Positions 11,528 to 21,886 are shown, counted from the first letter of the stretch. The stretch is 64,000 bases of DNA from Macrosoma leucophasiata (GCA_036365455.1 JAWQUS010000010.1:17408501-17472500), one strand, 5' to 3'. Notes: a model not told the origin generated them from the letters alone. Numbers and translations are program-made.

Positions 11528-12184
11528 TGTTTTAGCTTCTATAAAATCGTAAACAACTTCAAATTGTTTTCACCACGAACTGTCCGACAAAAGTTGTTAT
11601 GTTGGACGTAGACGTGCGGCCAGGAGCGCTAAACTTGTGACTACGAGCGTTTATTGAACGGAAAGCGAGCGAGTCCAACGAGTTGCCGCGCGTCGCCCAA
11701 CTTTGTTGTTTGAAATTCGGCTTTATTTTTGTGTCGGCAGGTAGCAAATGGATTTAATAAAGTACTTAGGTGTTACATTTTGTTTTAAGTACACAGGTTT
11801 ACCCGATTATGTGAACGAGTTTGTACAGATTTAGTTGTACAGTCTTTAGGTATGTATTTATAACATAAAATATGGTAAAAAAGAACTCAACTTCTGTATT
11901 AACTCGAAGTGAAGGCAGAAGTATACCTATGTATTGTCACGATTCACAAATTATTATTTTTAGTATTCTGTGTCATAGTAGAAGGCAAACTTATAGAACA
12001 TATAACCCCCAAAGATCCAACCAACTATTTTACTCAATAGAAAAATCTGTCAGAAAATGTGTACGGACGCCTGCCAACCTTTTAACACGGCTTCATAGCG
12101 TTTCAGTTCCATGCATGTTTCTTCTTTATTTCTAAAAGATCTACAGATTGTACACTACAGATAGATTTTTGTTCTTAATATAAT

Positions 12185-12270
12185 ATGTACTATCGACTTC
12201 ACAAAAACATACCTATACCTACAAACTCCAAATATTAGTATTCATTCTCTAAAGCGAACGTTATTCGAAA
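12185..12270 (+). repeat. Segment X, first copy
   Basis: About 85 bp ('acaaactcca', 'tattcattctct', 'cgaacgttattcg') matching the last 90 bases of the window (63911-64000) in direct orientation. It is non-coding. The block just after it contains a small hairpin, CCTCGC/GGCGAGG, near 12294. Confidence 0.65.
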
Positions 12271-12617
12271 AAAAGCGTGCAATTTCTCGCGTCCCTCGCA
12301 AAGGGCGAGGACTCTTATGAACATCGGCGCTCGGGCAAACTGCTAGCACCGTAATCTCCCAAAAACATAAAAGCGTATGAAAACTTTAGTATCCATAAAT
12401 TTTGTCAATACACACAAGGACGGTACGAAATACTTTCTTAACGGTGTGTTAGCCTCGACTCGCCACAGCGCAGATTGTGGATCTAACCGTTTCAAATTGG
12501 ATGCAATAAAAATACTTGCTTGCCATTAATATATTTTGAATCAACTTTACAGTATTTTAAGCTACAAATTTCCAAAATATTTGTCTAAAAATCTATATAT
12601 TTTTTCATTTCAGCCTA

Positions 12618-12748
12618 CCTCTTTGGTCCAGTGGTGTATGATGCACGCTTGATTCGAGGGCAGTGGATTTGGTCCTCGTACCGGGACAAATATTGTCTGG
12701 CCTACAAAAATGTTTTATGGGTTTGGGTGTTGTGCTTTAGTTTACTAA
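12618..12748 (+). mobile_element. Diverged tRNA-related SINE
   Basis: An A-box-like TTTGGTCCAGTGG, a decayed B box (GATTTGGTCCTC), then 'acaaatattgtctgg' and 'gggtttgggtgtt' keep the same order as the better-preserved SINE at 14005-14215. No poly(A) tail is visible. Confidence 0.5.
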
Positions 12749-12768
12749 GTAGGTACTCTGAAATTAAG

Positions 12769-13053
12769 TTTTTTTTTATGTAATAAAAGTAGCAAACAAG
12801 CGTGCAATTCACATTGATGTTAAGTGATGACTACAGCCTATAGACACCCACACAATGACTAGAGGTCATAATGCAGATGCGCTGCCACTCCTGAGGCATT
12901 AGGTGTTATACCTCTGTGCCAGAAATTACAGAGCCACCTGACCGGAACACGATAGTGCTGAACACTGGCATTTAGCGGCAAGTAGGTATACCTATTAGGT
13001 AATGCGGTGGTGCCTACGTCCGCGAGCTCCGTCACTGGAGCTCTACCATCAGT
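12769..13053 (-). mobile_element. SINE-like repeat, full length
   Basis: Runs from a poly(T) tract to the head, ending 'ggagctctaccatcagt'. A second, inverted head fragment (13071-13087, tgatggtagagctctaa) follows 17 bp later, making a head-to-head palindrome. Confidence 0.88.
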
Positions 13054-13418
13054 CAGATATAATGTATTATTGATGGTAGAGCTCTAATAAACGCGTAGCA
13101 ACACCGTATTATTTCAGACGTTCATAGCTCTTGTCTCTTCTGCTGTGTTTCAGTTAAAATTGCCTTCGTCGTGAATATTTCAATAATTAGGTACCGAAAT
13201 ACCTATATATAGCAACAGCGCAACTCTTTTACAAATTCGAGTTTTAATAGTCCTGTTCCTAAATTGTTCCACCTATTAATGTTAGCATGTCAGATTTCTG
13301 ATTGAATTACATAAACAAAGTCTAACATCATAATGTTTTTATAAAAGTCCATTAAGCTATGAATATCAGACATTTGAATCGTCTTTTTGTCTATATCTAT
13401 ATATCTGTGTCCGTGTCC

Positions 13419-13970
13419 TGTAAATTCATTTACAATTGACAATGTGCAGCGACGCAACACGACATCTCATATCCCACGTTGAAAGGTAGACAGACACACA
13501 AATCTACTTTCGAGTGGGCGCCACGTTGATTTCGCCGTCCATTTTGTCGGAGTCGGAGTGGTGCTCGTCAAAGCGATCATTAAGCAAATATTTCCTGACA
13601 TTCGGCCGACCAGTGCCCGGCGGTCTGCCCGACTGGTTCAATTAATTATAAGGCTATCTAATTAGTCTCTCTGTACCGCCAACACACACCTACGTTTGAT
13701 TGTGAACATTACGATTGGTAATAGGGCATAATTTCCATATTGTTACTTGTATGTAGCGTGTGTTTTCATAACGTTCGATGGTAAATAATAACTGTTGTTT
13801 TAATTTATCACATTATTTGACACGTGCCGGGTTCAGCTGCTGGTCCTAATAAATTTCTAATGGGCAGAAAATGTGGAAACAGTTAAAATATTATTAATTT
13901 AATACCTAATTCGTATCTAATATTAATCCGTAGTTCAAATTTATGTTCGGTAATAACGGTTTTCATAATA
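13419..13970 (+). repeat. Segment Y, first copy
   Basis: About 550 bp closely matching 62987-63545 in the same orientation, nearly 50 kb away. The first 250 bp are best conserved ('gacgcaacacgacatctcat', 'cgccacgttgatttcgccgt', 'gctcgtcaaagcgatcatta', 'gacattcggccgaccagtgc'). The rest, with TAATTA-type motifs and 'ttatcacattatttgacacg', holds with small indels. There are no terminal repeats, tail or shared frame. Confidence 0.8.
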
Positions 13971-14004
13971 ATATGTTTATTAGGTAGGTACCTACAACCC
14001 GATT

Positions 14005-14215
14005 CAATACAATACAATACGCTTACACTGACAGCCCCACAGTAGGTATAAACCTGTGTCGTGGGTGCCGTTGTACACATACAACACATACACAAACACC
14101 CAGACCCGAAACAAATATCTGTAGGCCATACAAATATTAGTTCCGGTGCGGGGATCGAACCCGCGACCCTTCGAATCAAACGGTGGTTTCGAACCGCTGG
14201 ACTAACCGGGTCGTC
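14005..14215 (-). mobile_element. tRNA-related SINE
   Basis: On the minus strand an A-box-like GGTTAGTCCAGCGG (14194-14207) is followed by a B box in GCGGGTTCGATCCCCGC. Then come a tRNA-unrelated body ('tttcgggtctgggtgtttgt') and a pentanucleotide (GTATT)n tail near 14005-14020. Internal pol III promoters plus a LINE-like tail define this SINE type. It was inserted just past the end of segment Y copy 1; the second Y copy lacks it. Confidence 0.75.
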
Positions 14216-14654
14216 AATAGAGTGAATATTAAAATTGTGAAGTAAGTTATATTTTCTATTCTCGCAACAACTAAAATAACTGACAATATAAATCAAAAGT
14301 ATTTGAAAAATAAATTAAGGGTGTATATTTTTTGCGGTCAGTGCCAGGAAACCACCATACCGACATAAATCAAAATAGGAATCAAAGTTATATTTTTCAT
14401 CTACTTTTGATTTCATTAGGTCAGTTAGATACCTACTTTAGCAAGTACCAATACAAAATATAACTTCATAAGTTAAGTTTTTTAAAATATTTCTATATTT
14501 CGCAATTTTTTATGAATTTAACATTGTAAAGTGCGGTTATTTCAGAACGCTTATTGCTCAATATTGGTAGCAGGTAGACGCTTAAAATTTTCACTGAATA
14601 TTAAGTTGTTTATTACCTTTCTTAATAAATAATTAAATAAAAATAAAATAAATA

Positions 14655-14752
14655 GTAAGGGGCCTCCCATACAGCAAACGTAGCTTTTTAGCTATTTTTT
14701 TTGTACGGAACCCATCGTGCGCGAGTCCGACTCACACTTGGCCGGTTTTTTT
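14655..14752 (+). mobile_element. 3' fragment of the TTTTAGGGTTCCGTA repeat
   Basis: 'gtacggaaccca', the short hairpin around 'gcgcgagtccgactcaca' and the closing 'ttggccggttttttt' match the end of the complete copy at 42358-42992. Confidence 0.7.
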
Positions 14753-15969
14753 ACGTTACTTTTGTCATTTTTTCCACTGCATACGTTGATCGTCGAAGTT
14801 ACATCTCGAGTAATTCTTCATTTTCCGATTTTACCTTTTCTTTTTCCCACAACGTGTAGATTATGGAATTAACTTCCTGCCGGAGTGTTTACTTTGCCGG
14901 ATTGGCAAATCTGTCTAATACGGCCTTGATCGCAGACTTTTAGATTTTATGGTTTCTTCTGTGGAGTTGTATGGTGAATTTAATGGGAAATTTTAGGCTT
15001 TTCTGTTCTTATGTGGAGAATTTAATAGGAAATTTAAGGTAGGTAGGTACTGATTTAAAGAAAAAATCGATCAATGTAATTGTTTATTTTCCGAAAATAC
15101 TTATAAATGAGGTTGCACTTTCGCACTAGAATTTGTCGAAAGAACTGTTATGAATGATGATGAGAACTGAAAGTATCGTCATGTTGACCGATTTTTTGTA
15201 CTCTAAACACTATCATTTAGCGACAGACTAGTAACGCGATGACATCTACATCCCTACCACACTTTTATGAATTATCTACATTGAAGAAATAAAAAAGCTG
15301 GTTATCCAGGCCTGAATGATGTACCTATCGTCCTAAACAAAAGCACATACATTGTTTATCTCAATGTGAAGAGAAATCGACTGCGATTGGCCTCCATAAT
15401 ACCACAATGTGACAGACTGTCGCGTCGCGGTTGTCCGCACGTGACCGCACCACCCGCTTCACGTAGCTCCACGTCAACTGATTTGTAACTCTATTATGAC
15501 TAGTCGATACGGCTATCCGGCTTTAATAATCTGCTTTTCGTAAAACAGAAGAGAAACATAACAGCGGTAAGAAGATTCTATGAGTAAGTACCTAGATACT
15601 TATATCTATCTAAAACCAGATCACCAGATGGTTAAATCTATCTTGTATAGATAATACATCTCAAAAGTTTTTTCAATATTTTTTCTCAGATGACTCGCAT
15701 AAAAAATGGAACTCTATATTCATCTTTTTCTCAAAAAACGTGCTTGATGTTAATAGAAACTAATCTGTTTTATGAAAATTAGCAGAATCACATAACAGTA
15801 AAAAATACACGTAAAAGTGGTCCTGATTTAAATTTAGAGAGGAGGTTCGTTAGTGGTCATAAAAAAGCTAAGCTTTCTTATAAGATCCATAGTGAGCGAC
15901 CACATTTCACAGTCACAATAAAATATGACCACTTCCCGCAATGTATACAAAGTCAGAATTGCTCGTAAA
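14753..15969. other. Unclassified non-coding stretch
   Basis: About 1.2 kb, AT-rich, with no open frame or repeat that I can match. A GC-richer patch lies near 15420-15480. Confidence 0.4.
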
Positions 15970-16180
15970 GAAATAAAGAAAGAATAAATTTATTTAGACA
16001 GCACTTTTTTGTGTCTCTGTACACAAAAAAAGTTAAATTTGCAAAAGATTACAATTGTACACGATGAAAAACACGAATAAAAATATAAAATGGAGAGATT
16101 AAGTCTTGCGGCTGATCCAAAAGGGAACCCAGATCAGCTACCTACATGTCAAGTCGATAACATATATCTACTTCACGCTT
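15970..16180 (-). mobile_element. LINE 3' UTR fragment
   Basis: Shares 'tttatttagacagcac', 'gagattaagtcttgcggctg' and 'gtcaagtcgataacat' with the LINE tail inserted at 17763-18002. In both, the AATAAA-like end faces left, so the element runs on the minus strand. Confidence 0.5.
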
Positions 16181-16255
16181 TTTAATGAATGGAGCTGTAA
16201 TAGTCACAGAGACATATCAACTAAAGTAGTATCATTACTCATATTCTCTGACTAA

Positions 16256-16541
16256 TGTCTCAGGGGTGGCAACGCATCTGCATTTCGCGGCTCATAAAAA
16301 GGAGGCTGTTTTTCTCACGGTAAGCCCGATGTGGCTTATTCGCGGGTTAGTACACCAAATAGCTTACTATCTAGCACCAGCCTTAAAACTGGTAAAAATT
16401 ATTTGTAGAATTACTAAAGTAAAATGTTACCTATCGTTTCCGGCAGAACTTCGCTATACAAAGATACACGTCACAATTATAACGGAGGTTAATGCTCTGA
16501 CAACTGAAGTATACGCAGACGAAGTCGCGGGCAAAAGCTAG
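16256..16541 (+). mobile_element. SINE scrap and Helitron-type 3' end
   Basis: At 16256-16284 there is a short piece of the main SINE (ggggtggcaacgcatctgca). At 16515-16541 a Helitron-type terminus reads 'gacgaagtcgcgggcaaaag' then CTAG|T (16538-16541), with the partial hairpin expected before the end. The 91-codon frame spanning both is a chance product of these repeats. No matching 5' TC end was found. Confidence 0.5.
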
Positions 16542-17126
16542 TATATAATAAAGTATTATTGTAATCGCTTCAAGGTTTAGTCGTAATATTTAATAAACAA
16601 ACCAATTGAGTTACTTATAACACCGCTAACAAATCCAGCTCGCATTATAATACTAATATGGATTTATGATTATCTTCCTTCCGCTACTTCATTCGCATGT
16701 AGTACGTGTACCTACGATGGACTAAAAGGCAGTAATATACTAACGGTTATGCCACCAAACGTTGACTGTTAATCGCACAATTTGGACTATTCGGACCATT
16801 TGGATATTTGGATTTTGGGCGACGCACGCATGTTCATTACGCATATATCACAGCTAATAAGCGACGAGTGCGATGTGAAATCAGATGTAGCGCAGTGTAC
16901 CTTTAGCAGTGTATATTTAATAGGTAAACTTGTAAACTTTTTGAATTAAAAGATACCTAAAACGATTGGATGTAGGTAGATTTAACTTGGTTTTATGACA
17001 ATATCATTTTATAGCATAAACACTGCCTTTTGATGATGAAATTTGATTTGGAATGAAAATATAATGAATATCATAATTGCCTACTATACAGTCAACGAAT
17101 AACACTATAGCAAAGGAGTGCTTCTT
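16542..17126. other. Unclassified non-coding stretch
   Basis: Short AT-rich region with no supported features; GC-balanced around 16740-16900. Confidence 0.4.
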
Positions 17127-17212
17127 TTTAACCGAGTTCAAAAAACGAGAAGGTTCTCAATTCGGCCGGTATATATATATATATTTTTTATGTATGTACG
17201 CGAATTTCTAAT
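17127..17212 (+). mobile_element. Copy of the GGTTCTCAATTCGGCCGG interspersed repeat
   Basis: 'aaccgagttcaaaaaacgag', 'aaggttctcaattcggccgg', a (TA)n run and 'tttttatgtatgtac'. The first part is nearly identical to 29251-29303. Confidence 0.55.
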
Positions 17213-17762
17213 TATAATTAAAATTAGAATAATTCTTCTTTTGTTTGATGCGGAATAGTTTCGAATTGGTCCCATATAAATTTGATTCACATAGGCCCAT
17301 TAGTTTTTATTTTATGAGCATTTTTCTACTTACTTTCACCTCAGACTAAAGGAATAAGAATAGACGGCGAGTTGTCATACAGTGCGTTGAATCCACTGAC
17401 GTCCTAAATAGTCCTAATGCGCATGACAACAAGATGACAACAAGTGACAATGACACATTTACTCATCGATGACACAACACAGCATATTTACTCCTTCGTG
17501 GATAAAATTTTTTCATTGATTTCGTAAAGTCGTGTAATAATTTTGTATCGACACACCTAAACAATTTAAATTAGGTATCTAATTGTCACGAAGCTAAAAG
17601 ATTCAGATTTTACAAATTTAACAGATGTGAACATTAATCTAATTGACAATGCAGCAATAAACTAAAAAGTATTAAATAAATATAACTACGTTAAGAAAAA
17701 CCGACTTCAAAACTGAAAAGTAAAAAATAATGATTTAATTGTAATTATATACTACCTATTAT

Positions 17763-18002
17763 AGAATAGAATATAGAATAGAATAGAAAACATTTATTTG
17801 GACAGCACAGAGACATGACGATACAAATTGCCAGACAATTAGGTACACAGGTACAATTAAATAAAAAGCAAAAACAATAACAATTAAAAAAAAAAAAGAG
17901 ATTAAGTCTCACGGCTGGTCCAAATGGGAGCCCAGATCAGCTTTATGTCAAGTCGATAACATCAATCGACTTGACGCTGATTTTCATCTGGGACCCTGGT
18001 GT
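17763..18002 (-). mobile_element. LINE 3' end inserted in the foldback's left arm
   Basis: The insert starts (plus strand) with 'agaatagaatatagaat', a (TATTC)n tail on the minus strand, followed by 'catttatttggacagcac'. The intact right arm shows the uninterrupted sequence. TTAT on both sides (17759-17762, 18003-18006) is a short target duplication. The insertion is a 5'-truncated 240-bp LINE tail. Confidence 0.7.
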
Positions 18003-18118
18003 TTATCTATATGTGCTATTTACTAATAGGTTTGAAGTCGGTGCCAAGCCTTAAACAAATAATTATATTTTAATCACTTAAATATGAATACGACTAAATT
18101 AATACACTGAACAAAACG

Positions 18119-18211
18119 TAACCGGCGAATCGTGGGTGTTTGCATGTATGCTTGAATTCATGCATTTACCTCTGCCTACCCCTTCGGGGATTACAAGCGT
18201 GAAGTTACGTT
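18119..18211 (+). repeat. Fragment shared with 53560-53630
   Basis: 'cgtgggtgtttgcatgta', then 'cctaccccttcggggattac' and 'gcgtgaagttacgt' match 53560-53630. It occupies the centre of the foldback element and may be captured sequence. The 'CCTACCCC' end resembles the 3' end of the retroelement at 25608-25727. Confidence 0.5.
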
Positions 18212-18649
18212 TTAATACAATGAAATGCCTACTTTAGTGATTTTGGCTTGGCACCGACTTCAAACCGATTAGTAAATAGCACATATAGATAATAGGTAGT
18301 ATATAATTACAATTAAATCATTATTTTTTACTTTTCAGTTTTGAAGTCGGTTTTTCTTAACGTAGTTATATTTATAAAGAAATACACAACATTATAAACT
18401 GTCGTGTTTGTCACAAATTTGGCAATGTGTATAAGTATTTCAATTTGTCTCATAAATTAGTGTTCACTGTTTTAAGATTTTATTTGGATATTTCATCAGA
18501 ATTTGTAGAAAATAGAAGTTCGTAAGTATAATAGTATCTATTACAGACAAGTTACAGAGAATGGGTGTAAAATGCGGTTACAGATTACAAATAGTAGGTA
18601 TACTTTCGTTCACATTTATTTAGCTTTACAGTACTAGCTAAAGGACTTA

Positions 18650-18721
18650 TTACACGTCACAGTATTCAGGGTCCCTTTACCCAGACCCTTGCTATCGTAC
18701 CCTGAATACCGTGCCGTGTAA
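18650..18721. ncRNA. 72-nt imperfect hairpin, candidate small-RNA precursor or MITE relic
   Basis: Two 23-nt arms, 18650-18672 and 18699-18721, are complementary at 21 positions, with a 26-nt loop. Partial pairing continues outward (around 18640-18649 with 18722-18735). Size and mismatch pattern suit a pre-miRNA, but short MITEs give the same shape. I do not recognise a known miRNA. Confidence 0.3.
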
Positions 18722-19204
18722 ATAATAGCTCTTTAAATCTGTGGTGTTTACATTCTTGAACTAGCTTTAACATCAGCAAAGAACATCATCGCACATTCAA
18801 GTTTTTTACGACAATACCGAAAACTACAACTTTAATCATTACTTTTTATCGCATTAAAAAGTAGTCAAGTCTCTCCGTGAAAGTTGGTTAGGTACATTAG
18901 GTATTTAATGAAGCGATCTGGTCCCCTCGCTACATTGTCTCCAGTACCATTTGTATGGCCCATAAAATTTCAGCCATAATAAATCTCGAGAGAAATAAAT
19001 CTCTCCTAATTAAATATGTTAGCCGTAAAGCAATAAATTAAGTTGTCTGCGCTAAAAACAGTAAAAACATGCAGAAAATTTATAAGGTTGGAAGTTCGTC
19101 CTCCGTGCAACAATATTATGCACAATTTTGGTTGATAAATAGATTATGGCACAACATAAATGGTATGAAATAACCTTTAAATTGAAAGGAGAACATCACA
19201 CTTT
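18722..19204. other. Unclassified non-coding stretch
   Basis: AT-rich DNA with no feature supported. Confidence 0.4.
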
Positions 19205-19540
19205 TACTGGTGGTAGAGTTTCAGTGTAGGAGCTCAAGGGCGTAGGCACAACCGCATTACCTAACCTATCTACCGCCAAATTATAGTGTTCAACACAATC
19301 AGCACTCTATCGTGTTCCGGTTAGAGTAATTGGTTAATTTGGTAGTTAGGTAATGTCCCCGTAATCTCTCTTGGCTACCTTTTACAGAATTTCACAGAGA
19401 CAAATATCCTAAGGTCTCAGGGGTAGCAACGCATCTGTATTTTGACTTCTGGTCTTTGTGTGGGTAGGCTGCAGTCATCATTTAACAACAATGGGAACTG
19501 CATGCTTTTTACCACCTCCATTGCATACAAACAAAAACCA
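19205..19540 (+). mobile_element. Diverged SINE-like repeat with internal extension
   Basis: The head 'tactggtggtagagtttcag' and tail 'gggaactgcatgc' are present. The middle is longer than usual (about 335 bp in total) because of extra sequence around 19290-19410. The head hairpin is disrupted. Confidence 0.7.
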
Positions 19541-20014
19541 CTGTATAGATATATCTTCTAACATATACCCATGTAACACTTATACATAATCTCACTCTTT
19601 TGACTAAACACACGCCTAGAAATTTCATCCCGGTCATGTAATCTCAGAAACCTATTTCGGAAAAGCCAGCGAGTTACGATCCAGGTCCTATTAATTGGTC
19701 TTTGTGAGCCATTCGTATGCTAAGGTCGTGCCACACTAAGTGTATTCGTAGTTCGCATTCGCCTTTGTTATATTACACTTCATGAGGACGTGAGTGTTAA
19801 TACAATGTTTTTTCTCTCATGAATGTTATTGCGCTCGACATACGGAAGTTGATGATTGTAGCCGGATAGGGGTCTCCGCTAGTCGTAATAGAATTACAAA
19901 TCTATGGAGTGTAGAAGTAAGGAGTGAAGTCTCTGTGTATCAAAAAGTGCCGGAAAAACGGCGGTTTATTCATAAGAGTGGCGTTACGGAAACTAGTCGA
20001 TGATTTTTTTAACA
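19541..20014. other. Unclassified non-coding stretch
   Basis: No repeat match and no supported frame; the small frame at 19794-20003 has no recognisable motif. Confidence 0.35.
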
Positions 20015-20296
20015 ATTTTTTTTTTATGTAATGGAAGTGGTAAACAAGCATGCAGTTCACATTGATGGTAAGTGATGACTGCAGCCTATAGACACCCACA
20101 CAAAGACCAAGGTCAAAATGCAGATGCGTTACCACTCCTGAGGCCTAAGGTGTTATGCCTCTTTGCCGGAAATTACAGGGCCGTACATTACCACCTGACC
20201 GGAACACGACAGTGCTGCCATTTAGCGGCAAGTATATTAGGTAATGCGGTGGTGCCTACGCCCGCGAGCTCCGTCACTGAAGCTCTACCACCAGTA
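20015..20296 (-). mobile_element. SINE-like repeat, full length
   Basis: Poly(T) to head 'gctctaccaccagta' with few differences from other good copies. It abuts the decayed RTE fragment that starts at about 20304. A dozen bases ('cggaacacgacagtgctgcc') show one small internal deletion. Confidence 0.88.
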
Positions 20297-20303
20297 AAAT
20301 ATA

Positions 20304-20514
20304 AACTTCCAACTGCAGTGAGGTATGAGGACGGGGAGATGTCACATCTCCGAAACTGTTCGCCGCTGCATTGGAATATGTATTGAACTTCTGAACTGGA
20401 AAGGACTTGGCATTAACGTTAACACACTTAAGGCGAGGATGAGTTCAACTCCCACCTCTTACATATTTCATCGTAGGTATAGCTGAGACCCTAGAAGACG
20501 CACTGACACAATTA

Positions 20515-20549
<35 letters not shown>

Positions 20550-20775
20550 ATTGTCGATGGCCTTATTTGGGCTTCCAAAATGAATATGGATAAGACGAAA
20601 ATCAACTTCCATTATGGTTAATGACATTACGCACTACGCTCGAAGTTGTTGATGATAATGTTTACCGGAGAAAAACAGTCCCGTTAGTAGGTAGGTACCT
20701 ATCCAGGTCCAATTTCGAGAATGAGGTCAATCGCAAAATCAAACTCGGCTCGGGCAGTATTCCTAAAATTACAAT
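20304..20775 (+). pseudogene. Decayed RTE reverse-transcriptase fragment
   Basis: Pieces of the RT palm and downstream region appear in order but in shifting frames: a degraded GVRQGDV, then SPKLFAAALE, GLGINVN, IAETLEDAL, KMNMDKTK, EVVDDNVY and SNFENEVNRKIKLG. The catalytic FADD box region is scrambled. 'SPKLFAAALE' differs from 'SPLLFTNAMED' of the element at 49395-52477, so this is another RTE lineage. A tetranucleotide repeat interrupts it. Confidence 0.7.
20514..20553. repeat. (AAAT)n microsatellite
   Basis: About ten tandem tetranucleotide units inside the RTE remnant. Confidence 0.95.
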
Positions 20776-21641
20776 ACTTTTATAAGTAGGTATATTACAT
20801 TATTTAAATCTTCTAGTGCAATATACACAGTGTGCTAAGGACGAAGGTCTTCAATACACACGAACATTTCAGTTACAAACAAACATAACTTATGAAATAC
20901 AAACAATGTTTGAATAAAATCTCTACAAGCTGGAATCAGCAATTGTGTACCGCCATATTCTTCTTTTCGAAACGGCTTATATTGGAGTGAGTCAAAAAAC
21001 AGTTTATGTGGAAACATAAAAACTACGGCAGGAATGCATGCAATCCGGATTATACAGTTGAATCATGGCACTACATCGTAATAATGCACACTTATGCTGC
21101 AATCCGATGTTTGAGCCCGTCCCATATGGAACATTAGCCAAAAAGTAATCGCCTATATAAACGACAATTCATTTTTTTATCGTAACCGGCCGAACTTGCA
21201 ATATAGATGGATTCACGTGAAAAACCGTTGAACGATCGACTAATGGCCGTTCGTGTAGCAAGGTTAATCTTGCCCGCCGGCTTCAATTTACAAGAAATTA
21301 TTATTCAGTTTATGTAAACAGTGATTCGTGGCGAGCGAGTGATCAATGTTTAATTTGTACGATATTGATTTGAGAGAATTTCGTGACCACTGAAACCTCA
21401 ACGAACAAATTTGGAGGGAGCTCTAATTTTCCAAGCAACCCCGCAAATTACAAGCAACAGACTTCTCGTATAAATCCAACCTTTTCAAGTTAATAAAAAT
21501 GATTTAAGTAGGCATTAAAAGGATCTTACTCCCACAGAGAACATGGAATTTATAATGGTCATAATTTCAACGATTGCTCTGTAATTGCATGTAGGTTGAT
21601 GTAGGTAGCACAATTTTTTTGGAAGGGAATACAATGTGCAT
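20776..21641. other. Unclassified non-coding stretch
   Basis: Apparently single-copy, with a GC-balanced portion at 21180-21420 that could be regulatory. No frame or repeat supported. Confidence 0.35.
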
Positions 21642-21716
21642 TTGTTTTATATTATTTCGCATTAACACATGCTTGTGAAATATATTTTATTTAAAGTAAA
21701 ATGGAAAGAAAAATTT

Positions 21717-21791
21717 GACTTCAGGCGAGACTCGAACTCGCGGCCTACTGGGAATCTAGTCCAGCCGCTCTTCCAATTGAGCTACTGAAGT
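21717..21791 (-). tRNA. tRNA-like gene, intact copy (anticodon unassigned)
   Basis: On the minus strand the 75-nt segment has a 7-bp acceptor stem (ACTTCAG with CTGAAGT), a D arm GCTC-AATTGGAA-GAGC, and a T arm GCGAG-TTCGAGT-CTCGC containing a good B box. A pol III terminator (five T) lies four bases downstream. The anticodon arm is less regular: CTGG...CCAG leaves a loop of 9, and the reading with a 7-nt loop gives AGA with a mismatched closing pair. Functional status is therefore uncertain, and tRNA-derived repeat is the alternative. Confidence 0.55.
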
Positions 21792-21853
21792 CCTGCCCGA
21801 TTTGTCAAATCTTTCCTTCACATTTATTGCATTGCTTTATGGTAGCAGCAGCA

Positions 21854-21886
21854 AGTAGGCCGCGAGTTCGAGTCTCGCCTGAAGTC
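21854..21886 (+). tRNA. 3' half of the tRNA-like gene
   Basis: Contains the variable-loop remnant, T arm and acceptor 3' strand, followed by the same downstream flank. The 5' half is absent, so it cannot be functional. Confidence 0.6.

Larger units (their letters stand above)
9235..11780 (+). repeat. Tandem array Z: four diverged non-coding units
   Basis: Four direct units share a core of about 180 bp: 'gttgttattg', 'acgtacgtcgga', 'gtgcggcc', 'gtttattgagcggaaagcga', 'gagttgccgcgcgtcgccca', then 'ggctttatttttgtg' and 'caggtagctaac'. The TTTATTGA/AAGC block starts at 9411, 10231, 10979 and 11650. The second and third units also share about 100 bp upstream ('gacaaattgagtgac', 'gacgcgtca'). A SINE (10711-10888) splits the third unit. 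The core is GC-rich relative to its flanks, has no shared frame and no mobile-element ends. Confidence 0.8.
17677..18374. mobile_element. Long-armed foldback element
   Basis: The outer arms TAAATATAACTACGTTAAG... (17677-17762) and its reverse complement (18290-18374) are almost perfect over about 80 bp. The arms continue inward as 'tctatatgtgctatttacta' to 'gaagtcggtgccaagcc' (18007-18050 against 18244-18288), giving total arms of roughly 130 bp. The left arm is split by a LINE tail (17763-18002). There is no transposase frame, so this is a non-autonomous DNA element or foldback. Confidence 0.8.

Noticed and set aside
13883..14296. 137-codon minus-strand frame
   Set aside because: It is the translation of the tRNA-related SINE at 14005-14215 and its flanks.
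20072..20386. 104-codon frame
   Set aside because: Mostly a reading through the SINE copy at 20015-20296.
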